From Sinotaia quadrata (lineage: Eukaryota; Mollusca; Gastropoda; Architaenioglossa; Viviparidae): a stretch of DNA of 64,000 bases. Made by a program: the position numbers and the translations under genes. The notes beneath the pieces are model-generated. The model did no database searches, was not told where the DNA came from, and saw only the letters and a list, made by a program, of their open reading frames with translations. Shown one piece after another: positions 1-9,800 of the stretch. How positions within the stretch are numbered: position 1 is the stretch's first letter; each line of letters begins with the position of its first letter. The DNA lies in the NCBI GenBank assembly GCA_028829895.1, contig CM054181.1, positions 5,418,001 through 5,482,000 on the forward strand. Reading direction: 5' to 3'.

Positions 1-280
1 TATATCAGAAGAAAGTAGAAAATCTCCTCTTTAAAATGGTATATAGCATGACAAAGTGGCATTTTCGTAGCGGAACCCGTAGAGCGGGAAAGTGTGCAAC
101 CCAAGCGTGCGCGAAGTAAACATAGGCCTAACATAAACGAAGCGCGTGATCGCCATGGCGTTGTCGGCTGTGCTTGTTTCTCTGCTGCGAAAGTAATTCA
201 CTAAGTTTAATTAACTATAACTCTTGCAGTTGTAAAAAGATTTTAATTAATTATCTGGATAATCTTTTAAGGCTATCTGA
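1..280. other. CpG-containing unassigned segment
   Basis: No gene could be supported here. Positions 60-175 are richer in CpG than the surroundings. An ATG in good context at 155 opens only a 13-codon frame before a TAA that overlaps a GTAATT donor-like site. It could be a first exon of something on the + strand, or repeat sequence. Confidence 0.3.
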
Positions 281-885
281 CGGAAATAAAGATCGTATAT
301 GTACAGTCGGCAATGCGTTCGAGATCGTCATGGACGTGAGCGAGAGTCGACAAATATAGGCCTTCTTAGTTCTAAACAGTCGTTATTTATCATTTCTGCT
401 GTACATTTTATTAACAATATTTGATAATATATGTCAGACAATGATCACACATTGATCTTAGATCGTTTTTCCCCACTGGTTTCGGAAATAAAGATCGTAT
501 CTGTACAGACGGCAACGCGTTTGAGATCGTCATGGACGTGAGCGCGAGTCAACAAATATAGGCCTTCTAAACAGTCGTTATCTATCATTTCTGCTGTAAA
601 TTTTATTAACAATGTTAGATAATATCTGTCAGACAATGATCACACGTTGATCCTAGATCGTTTTTCCCCACTGGTTTATTAACGGAAATAAAGATCGTAT
701 TTGTACAGACGGCAATGCGTTCGAGATCGTCATGGACGTGAGCGAGAGTAGACAAGTATAGGCCTTAGTTCTAAACAGTCGTTATTTATAAATTCTGCTG
801 TAAATTTTATTAACAATGTTTGATAATATCTGTCAGACAATGATCACACATTAATCCTAGATAGTTTTCCCCACTGGTTTATTAA
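281..885. repeat. Tandem repeat, three copies of a ~201-bp unit
   Basis: The motif CGGAAATAAAGATCGTAT recurs at about 281, 483 and 683. Each copy is followed by the same order of blocks (GAGATCGTCATGGACGTGAG, a TAAACAGTCGTTAT block, CAGACAATGATCACAC, TTTTTCCCCACTGG). Copies differ by scattered substitutions and short indels. CpG is more frequent than in the neighbourhood. This is satellite-like and no coding function is supported. Confidence 0.85.
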
Positions 886-2115
886 CTAAGTTATGATGGA
901 TCACGAATGACAGCCATTTAAATTAATTAATCATAACGGGTAGCGCCAATAGCAACAGCCTCAAATACGCATTAATTATTTAGTTTTTGTGAGGCTATAC
1001 CCCATCATTGTATCTTTTAAGAGTTGGTAATAGGTTAAATTATTGTTAGGGTTCATTTTACTTGTAAAAATTGGCCAAGACTTTGAGGGACCATGTTTCA
1101 GAATACATAATACTATTGTTTTTATTTCAACTTGCCACTAAGTTTCAATTAGCCATCTACCCTTATTTTTAAATAATCATAAATTTTAAAACATAAGACA
1201 TCAATAAGTGCATTTTAACTACAAATGTCGGCTATTTTTAAGTTGTTATTTCATTATAATTACTTAAACACAAGTCAAATGGAACTCAAAATAAGCAAAA
1301 ATGCATTAATATGGTTCATTTTCAGTGTTGGCTCAAAGTGCCATTGCTCAATTTGTGTTTTTTCTCATTTTTGAGAATCAATAACTCAAAAATTAAGAAA
1401 GCTATTGCCTCAGAATAAATCAGGCTTCATGTCAGCATTGGACACATGAGGTATGCAAAAATTTAGCTCTGTTGGATGATCAATTTTTACTTTAGGGTGA
1501 TGCAAAAATGGTAAATTGTAAAATACGCGTAAAAAGCATTTTTCCCCCATTTTTGAAAATTGCGTAAAAAAAAAAGTAAGAAAGATTATGCAACCATTTT
1601 TTGTAAACTGACTTCTTTCACCATGACTGTTATATGGTGTAAATTTCATTCATTTCCAAAAACTTTGAAAAAATAGCTGGTTCTACCTAATACAATTACA
1701 AACAGTAGAGTGAATAAAAAGTCTAACTGGAATTGTTTAATTCTAAATAAATAAGCATTTTCAAGACAGGAGATAATTTGTATTTTGTCAGGGCATGGAA
1801 TATATAAATTGTAATTAATGTGTTTATAGACCTAAACTTAAACAGAAATTAAAAACAGATATACTAATTACTAGCAAAGTAGCATATATTATTTGTAAGA
1901 AACGTGACTGTTATAGTTTTGATATTGTCCAGGTGATACTAATTTACTATATTTAAAAATGCCTTTTCATTTAGTTTATAAATATGCAGTGTACGTGTTA
2001 GTTATTTGAAATCTTATTAATATAAATAATAACAGATATTAAAATAAGGCTATGAAGTATGATTCAATGTTATTTCATATAACTCTGTGAACAGAGAAAA
2101 GGCAAGTGTACAAAC
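886..2115. other. AT-rich DNA without recognised gene
   Basis: No conserved exon or terminal-repeat element was recognised. If the - strand exon at 2116-2676 is real, this stretch would be its downstream intron. A second exon could not be identified. Confidence 0.4.
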
Positions 2116-2676
2116 CTTTTCCAGCTGTAGATCATTATTTTGTGACAGAGATGATAAACTCGCCTGGTTTTTGAAACAACTCAGCAGAAAATCCTTTTTG
2201 GTTATGTTTTCCAATTTGGAAGCGTCGAACGAAAATTGACCTGACGTTGAAGAAAGTGATAAACCGCCATCACTGGTAATATCATGCTCATGGCTGCATT
2301 TCTGCATTAAAGGAACACTTCCCATAGTTAAAGCAGATTTCATTTCGCTGTACGCTTCAGTTGTGGAAACAGATTCAGTTACTGGATTTTCCTTATGCTT
2401 GGGCTTCGTAGGTGGCAGAAATAAGTAAGTTTTCTCTACCCCAGGCGATTGGCTGTACACTTCGCTTCCTGTTAAAGAGAAACATTTTCTGTTGTTGATT
2501 TCAGGAATTGATAAACTATGAAAATCAAGCGAGGTTCTAGAATTTTCCTTTTCATTCAGTTCGCGAAATGTAGGACGCTCATATGGAGTTTCGACGGCAT
2601 TAATTTCGAAAAGATCGCCTAATCCTTTGTTCAGCCATCTTGGCTTCAAGTTTGTTTCAGTCATCATGTCATTCAA
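2116..2676 (-). CDS. Hypothetical protein, probable first coding exon
   Basis: A 208-codon open frame runs from ATG at 2676 to a stop at 2050. It is the longest non-repetitive frame in the window. A donor-like site (CTGGAAAAG then GTTTGT) lies at 2116/2115, so the exon may encode only about 187 residues and continue elsewhere. The composition looks like real protein: Ser/Thr/Glu/Lys-rich, probably disordered, no membrane segment, with a short hydrophobic-acidic patch near residues 14-23 (WLNKGLGDLF). A KEN tripeptide lies at residues 43-45 and an RxxL at 47-50, which together resemble APC/C degrons; that function is inferred only. I do not recognise the family. It lies antisense in what should be an upstream COPB1 intron. 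Three Met codons in the first five residues make the exact start uncertain. Confidence 0.55.
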
Positions 2677-2870
2677 TTTTGTGCTGTTAGAAAATCACCA
2701 CTGTTGGCGTTATCTATGAAGCATCAAAATAAGACTATATGGAAACAAACCAGAACGAAGCTGACATTTGATCTTTGTGCTTTAGGTATCCCGTAATATT
2801 ACAGTATATCAAATTTCTCGGGGACAGCGAAGTTTCATGCTTTAGCGCGCATTGCCTTTAGGCTCATCTC

Positions 2871-2875
2871 ATTGG
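2871..2875 (-). promoter_or_regulatory. Candidate CCAAT box upstream of the - strand exon
   Basis: CTGCCAATGAG is read on the - strand about 195 bp upstream of the ATG at 2676, in a short stretch with more GC and CpG than its flanks. This fits a proximal promoter, but a five-base motif is weak evidence alone. Confidence 0.22.
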
Positions 2876-2879
2876 CAGT

Positions 2880-4170
2880 CTGTTGTATCAGATGCGGTTG
2901 TTTCGGCAACTTCATTGGCTTATTCTTCGACTCCTTTTGCTAATAGCAACATATCGCCCTGTTCTGTATTTCATATCTGGCTATACATGTACTCATTTTG
3001 AGACGACTGGGGTGTTCAAAGTATTGATTGATAGCAACCGAGAGGGTGGAATTTGGATTTTCTTTTTAATATATAATATCGACAAAGGAAAAGATCACTT
3101 GTTAAGAACTAGGTAAAGGTGAAGATAGCAAATCCTTATATAAATACGATATTTTATTTAAAACGCTCGATATCATTATTCAGAGTTTTATTATTTATTT
3201 ATTTTACAAACTCAGCAGAATTTGAACAAAGCTAACGACATAAATCTAAAACTGCACACTTTGGAAAAGAATGGGAGGTGGGTGGTTTATGATAGTACCA
3301 TCAGATTCATGAACTTGTCTGATTTCAACAAATAGTTGAGAGTTTTAAATGTATTCAATTACATAAGTTAATTAGCGAGATTCCAGTGAAATATGACACT
3401 GGACAACGTTTAATCAAGTGAATGGAAATGAATTGCCATAAGAAAAGTTGGAAGTTGGAAGTTACATCGTTTTCTGGTTCTGGTCTGAATGGTCTCCTGT
3501 ATTCAGTATCAATGGGTTGCTTATTTCTGCTGAACGTTCACATTAAATGTAATTGTGAAGCGAATTGTTGACTCGAATCCGTGTTGCTGGTAAAAGATGA
3601 AGAAAAATTGCGATGTGCACTTCCATGTGTATAGTTTTGACGTATTCTCCGTTTGTCTTGTGATTTGGAATTATTTACGTGCGTTGTTAAGAGACATTAC
3701 ATTTAAAATACTTTACAGAAAAATATAATCAGCCTTATTCATTTTATTTTAATATAATTTGTATGTATTGTATTTTTCTTTTTAATTGATTATTAGGTTT
3801 TTCGTTTTAATTATTTTGACGATGTATGGAGTTGATTATTATATTTAAATTTACTCAAAACCATTTTAGGATTTTAAGGGCATAAATTATATAACTTTGG
3901 AAGACCACTTCATCGAATAATTTTCTGGACTGCGATAAATCTTAGCGAATACACGTAACAACGTGCTTTCTTTGACTCTGTTGTGTCATTGTGAGGTTGT
4001 CCGATATTTGGAGTTTAATCTGTCGCAGACGTCATATGCTTATGAGGTCTCACTCCCAGTGAGAACAGTTTAGATCTGTCAGATTCTCGACATCTGTAAA
4101 AAATTAGGAAAATATTGTCTTGCTTGGGCTTGATGCTGCAGTTGCAATATACTTTTTAAGGAACTTTGTT
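2880..4170. other. AT-rich non-coding DNA
   Basis: No frame here resembles the missing N-terminal part of beta-COP and no element ends were seen. It is probably part of the COPB1 intron upstream of the first exon in this window. Confidence 0.35.
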
Positions 4171-4430
4171 GAGGAAAGACTACTATTATTTGTTGAATAG
4201 TATTAGGTACTTGTTATACAAGATGATAATATTACTTGCTGAAGATTGTTAAGGAATTGTTGAGAAAATAAGATTGTATTGCTCATTTACTATAAGTCAG
4301 AAGATTAGGTACCTAACTGATGAGAATAGTTAAGACTTGTTGAAACATGGGGATATTGTTGTTGAGAAAATGTGGGTGCTTGTCAAGGAAAGAGGATACT
4401 ATATCTAGTATATTAGTGTTAAGAACAGAT
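4171..4430. repeat. Degenerate short repeat resuming at 5464-5550
   Basis: Variants of GAGGAAAG, ATACTATTA, TTACTTGTTGA and GATTAGGTACTTGTTGA recur every few tens of bases here. The same vocabulary resumes at about 5464-5550, after the GC-rich island. The island therefore interrupts an old degenerate minisatellite. Confidence 0.5.
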
Positions 4431-4441
4431 ACTTTTTCAAG

Positions 4442-5443
4442 TCATCAACTGCTGAAATAGGGACTCAAACAGTACCAGTCGACATGTGTGACCAAGAGTG
4501 CAATACGCACATAATATGGACATTACCACCATCACCGGAAATAAAATCTACATAGGCTTCCAACGAGAAAACTAAAACCAAAAACAAAAAGAGAACTCAT
4601 AAAGCCGCAAATACTCAGACCAATAACACTGAGACGAAAGAAAAAGAAAGCCAAACAAACGTAAGAACGAAAGAACATAAACAACTAAATGAATTTGATA
4701 CCATACTAGACCAGGTTTCAAGGGAACTCGAGGCCGTACCCCTCTCACCTATACCAGCGCCGCCGCCTAGACCACCAACAACGGCGACAACGACAACAAC
4801 ACCAGAATGCCAGCCCACACCACCAACAACAACAGAACAGGGCGAAAAGAAAAAAAAGACGGCGCCCGCCACCTCATATTCGGAGGCAACAACAGCGCCC
4901 TCAACAACAACCGCAACAACATCGCAGACAGCAGCAACAACAACAACAACACTGGATGTACCAGGAACAACAGTACCCCTCTTGGGGTTATTTTAACCAT
5001 CCAATGGCTGATTTAATCCAACTGCTACTCGACGATCTGTACTGGCTGCCAGCGCCCACCTTCAGGCATCCCAACGGACACCGGGGACAGCCACGTCAAC
5101 AAAACAACAACAACGACGCCACCAGTGAGAAGGTCGGGAAGTCGAACAACCCGGGCACATGTACACACCGGGTATAGATCTGGTGTGTTACTAGCCTGGG
5201 CTCTGAAAGACACCCCCCCTCACCATAACACCAGAAACGGCAACAACACCAACGCCACCGCCAGGAACAACAATAACATCGACTTCAACCCACGGATCAC
5301 CAGGTTTGGAGTCCGCCTTTGCCGGCCAGACATGTTTTCTCAACGGGCACACGCAGCAGCAGAAAGGCACCCCCCTCCCTCTCCCCCCCTCTCCAAACGC
5401 GAAAGCGGAGGAAGCCGGAAGCGTCCCCCACATTCATTCATAC
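4442..5443 (+). other. GC-rich Gln/Thr/Pro-coding island, probable insertion
   Basis: About 1.0 kb of C/A-rich, clearly GC-richer sequence sits in AT-rich DNA. The 11-bp direct repeat ACTTTTTCAAG flanks it exactly (4431-4441 and 5444-5454). Two + strand frames stay open and overlap. One, 4556-4996, has no ATG and is preceded by an in-frame TAG at 4553; it reads Lys/Glu/Thr-rich, then Pro/Thr-rich with Thr runs. The other, 4710-5177, reads Gln/Arg/Pro-rich with a basic KRKKRRRPPP stretch, poly-Gln, then HWMYQEQQYPSWGYFNHP. A third Thr/Pro-rich frame follows to about 5490. The CAA/ACA/AAC-type triplet bias itself keeps several frames open. No known domain was recognised. It could be a decayed low-complexity protein gene, a mobile or viral insertion, or simple triplet expansion. 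Confidence 0.45.
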
Positions 5444-5463
5444 ACTTTTTCAAGGACAGTTAG

Positions 5464-6755
5464 ACATTTTGAGGAAAGCAGATACTATTACTGAGAAAGA
5501 TTAGATACTTGTTGATGGGGAAAAATACTATTACTTGTTTAGTAGATAAGCACTTGACCAATTTTGATAAAATTTGACTTTAAATTTCCTTTGTTTATCA
5601 GTATTATCATTATGGACAGGATTTTTTTCCAAACCATAATATAGGTTAAAATAAAATGTTTTCAAATTACATGATACAATTTTGGCTCTAAAACATTGAC
5701 TCCAGATGTTAGGAGTTAATGTGACTCACTCACTACTAATACACACTATATATTTAAAGCATTTTTTTCCCCTACCATAAGGTGTAAAACTTATTGTACT
5801 GGTTTACAAGTTGTCTAACATTACTGTTTTTTATACTGCAAAAAATGTCTTTTATATTTAACACTTATCTTTGTTGTGTTTGTTGTTTTCCTTATTATTA
5901 ATGAGGGTACCCACAGAAGACTAATAAATTGGCACATTACTTTTGATATCAGGAGTACAAATAAATGTACATGTTGTATTCATTTTTAAAATAAACTTGT
6001 AACTGTTTCTTGCCCTAATGAATAGTAATAACTCTCTATTTGGCATTTATTTACTCATCTCTGATACTCCAACATAATACTTAAATAATAATTAATATAC
6101 TTATAGACTATCGGTTTTAATTCACCTCTTACCTTCATTGCCAATATTTGTGATCCAGTTTACAGGGGATAAATATTGATAACATATACTTTATTTTTTT
6201 ATAACTATTCTATATGTTATTTATGTTAGTGTTACTTAAAGAAACAGAATATATGTCAGTTACATATCTGACATGCTTATTGTAAACAGTTGCTTCATTT
6301 GTAGCATAAGTTGTTGAAAGCAAGCAGTAATTTTTTTGCTGCTAGTGGATTTATGTACATGCAGCATACATGTACTGAGTACTAGTTTCATACTAACATT
6401 CCTACCAAAAACTATTGCTATAGCTTGCTACTATTATTCAGAAAATTACTTGTCATTGTTACTGCTGGTACAGTGTCAGTATATTTTGAGAACTGTAGTT
6501 TATTTATTGAGTACATTATATTAAAATATTGAATTTTTCTAATATCATTTGAAGTAACTGCATGTGTATTTATAAAGTATTTTCTATATCCTTATCTAAA
6601 TTAATTAATGAATTTGCAAATTTACAAGAGATAGAGCAAATTTAGTCAATCTACTACACCACTGAGCCATTCAACATTTTAAATTTCTGCCTTAATAACA
6701 CTTAGAGACATTATCAGTAAGCCCTTCCTTTACTCGTTTGTTGTTTTTTTTCCAG
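5464..6755. other. AT-rich intron sequence before the first recognised COPB1 exon
   Basis: After a remnant of the degenerate repeat (to about 5550) this is T-rich intron-like DNA. It ends in a polypyrimidine tract and TTCCAG acceptor at 6755. No coding exon was seen. Confidence 0.5.
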
Positions 6756-6870
6756 AAATTTTGATTTTTTGATTCCGGATGCCCCAGAGTTGATTGCCAA
6801 TTTTCTGGAGGGTGAGCAAGACATGTCCTGCAAACGTAACGCATTTATGATGCTCATTCATGCAGATCAG
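6756..6870 (+). CDS. COPB1: COPB1 window exon 1
   Basis: TTCCAG acceptor, one completing base, then 38 codons from [17 protein letters not shown] to MMLIHADQ, ending at a GTAAGT donor. This is helical trunk. It corresponds to human residues starting near 164, so the preceding exons are outside the window or unrecognised. A second, similar donor lies 40 bp downstream. Confidence 0.95.
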
Positions 6871-9800
6871 GTAAGTTATTTGGGACTGTTGCTGCTATTC
6901 TGTAGACCAGGTAAATGACTTGGGGTTGTTTTGCCATTTGAATGGTACAGTGACTTGATGAATGTTTATAATTTATACTTGACTCAGTGTCTGCTTTTTA
7001 GTTTCATATGTCATGTGATTGTTTGAGTGTTGCAATGGCACACCAATAGCATTTAATGGCACGGTAAAGGCATGTTTTTTTTAGGAAAACTCATTAATGT
7101 ATATTAGTAGTTATGATTCAGAATAGGTGTCTTGCATTTTAATAATACATTGACAAGTATGGTGTGTGTTATGATATTAATGGCAACAAGTATGTGACTC
7201 AGACCACTGATAGGTTTGCTGCCAGTATTAGAAATTAAATAGAGTTTGATACACTGCTTGCTGGACTGTGACTATCACATTTGCAGTTACATTATGACAG
7301 GTGTATGTATAATGACTAGTGATAACAGAGTACTTGCAGTGACAATGTAGCAGGTGTACTGTTTGTATAATGACTGTAGTGATGCCAGAATACTTGCAGT
7401 GACAGTATGACAGGTGTACTATTTGTATAATGACTGTAGTGATGACAGAGTACCTGCAATGGCAGTGTGAAGATGTACTTTTATATAATGACTGTAATGA
7501 TGATAGAGTACTTGCAGTGACAATATAACAGGTGTACTTTTTATATAATGATTGTAGTGATGACAGTACTTGCAGAATCTAGAAAATGCAGTTCTCTTCC
7601 AGACATCATGAGAATGAATATCAAATGTCATTCATAAAATAACTGAGATGTTCTGGCATATTTGTATGGATACAGTGACATATTTTAGTTTCCAATAGCA
7701 GTGCTGTTCCAAAGAGCCAGAAAATGAAAACCATGTGCCAAATACAAAATCATTGATGGTATTTCTATATTGAGAATAAAGTTATTAACTATTACACACA
7801 CTTAACTCCCTTTTACACAGAGATTTTTAAATTCTAATTTCTTTTTAATAAAATGTTCTTGCATATAGCAGTATGAATGAAAGAAAAAGTGTTTCATTAT
7901 AGTTTTCTCAATGTGCGCTGAAATTAATGGAACAAAGTGAAGTTTGTCTGACTTCCTTTTACACTCTTTAATTAACACTCTTAATGCAACAGCTGTAAAA
8001 CTGTAAAATTAATACCTTTGACATTATTGACTGCTACACTCAAATTACACCTGTAGAACCATGTTAGAAGGTGGAAAGTAATTTTAGAAACATTGTAGCC
8101 AAAATAATTTGAAACAACTTTTCAAATATTTGTGTTTACAGTTATCATTCTGAATGTGTGGCAGAACCTGTTTGGTTGGTACAATGGCTCATATTCTGCT
8201 AAAGATATGGTCAAAGGTCGTTTAGCTACAATGAAATTAATAGCTACAATCTGCACTTCAATAGCTAGATGACCTTAAGAAATATCTTAAATGTCTATTC
8301 TCATATAAACAAACATATACAAACATTTGTTGTCACTTTTGATGACATTCATAAGAAGATTATTTCAAAATGAGCTCTGTGTGTGTGTGTGGGGGGGGGG
8401 GGGGGAGGGGGTATGCAGGTATGTGTGTATATGATAAGGTTAGCAGAGAATGGAATGGAAAAAAACTGGTTATCAGGTCAGTGGTGCCCCAACGGTCAAC
8501 AAGACTAAGGGATAGATAGATAAATAGAGGTGTGTGGCTTTTTGGTATATTTGATACATATGGACATTTTATTTATGCATATGTTCATATGTGCAATTGT
8601 GCTTATTTTTTTTCGGTCCTTGTTATAAGATATTCTTTTTATCTTTTCCAGGAGCGTGCTTTGAACTATCTGAGCAGTTGCATTGATCAGGTGAATTCAT
8701 TTGGGGACATCTTACAGCTTGTCATTGTTGAACTGATCTACAAAGTAAGAACTTTAAAAAATAATATTTTCTTTAAATTAAATGAAAAGAGGTCTTGTAT
8801 GTCAACAAATACTATTTAATATCTAAAGCTTCATTGCTAATTGTGTGTTACTTTCTTTCATGTAAGTGATTTAATATACTTTGTATCCAATCAGCTTTTT
8901 AAAAATTATCAAATTAGAATAAAATTTATTTAATGCTATATTCCACAGTATTTCAGATGTTGCTGTCTTATTATGAATAAGTGAACAAACTAGCGTGTCA
9001 CAGGAAATGAGGGACAGAAATTATATTTTATTTCATTTTAAAAAACCGCTAACAAAACTAGTGAAGTAACCCGAGTTTTGTTATTTCTCATACGTAGCGT
9101 GTAACTTCCAGTAACGGTCACCTAAGATCTCTTTAGTAGACAGACGTTCGTGACGCAGTGTGTGTTATTATATTATATTGAATATATATATTAGTTTGTG
9201 AAAGATATGTATATTAAACAATTGGGACAATTACGCATTACTGGTCACATGTTGTTTACGAGAGAAAAGGCCAGTGCGCATTAGAATTGACCACAGAAAA
9301 AGCGTGCCGCACGGACAGCACTAATTATCCAAGGCAAAATCGAGTCATACGGCATAGCTTCTGGAAGTTCTGGAAACCTTCAGTGAAGCTATATAAGAGG
9401 CAAAAGGAAGATTTTACTCTCAATGTTGAAAACGTCGATTCGTCTGAAGCCAGTCTAACTTCACGTATGAATTATCTCATGTACAGAGATTTCATAAAGG
9501 AAAGCTGCAAAAATCTCTTTCCATCCGTTTTCCATCCGTCTGATGCCATATATTGAGTAACAAGGCAAAATTACTCAGTATAATTTTTGGCAAAGTGGAA
9601 AGTTCACTGTCAAGAAAAACCGATGTATGCGATGCTGGTTGTATGCAGTTAACGACACGAGGGACCAATTTGTTCTTCCCCCTGTCTGAGTTTGGTTTGA
9701 CAGTCTATCCCGCAATTGAGAGGCTAGCACCAGATAGTCTAAACAGATATCCGGATTTCTACACTCAATGTAATGCGACGACACATCCTACTGGACGACT

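Noticed and set aside
155..195. Possible + strand first exon (ATGG start, 13 codons, GTAATT donor-like site)
   Set aside because: Too short to support; no downstream exon could be joined to it.
174..359. 61-codon + strand frame
   Set aside because: It runs into the 201-bp satellite and has no conserved features.
4615..5000. - strand Val/Leu-rich frames over the GC-rich island
   Set aside because: They are complements of the ACA/CAA/AAC-rich composition and have no independent support.
1..6755. Missing N-terminal COPB1 exons (about residues 1-163)
   Set aside because: I looked for the conserved blocks (for example LRFLCKLKE, RRNAVLAIY) on the + strand and saw none. They are probably left of the window.
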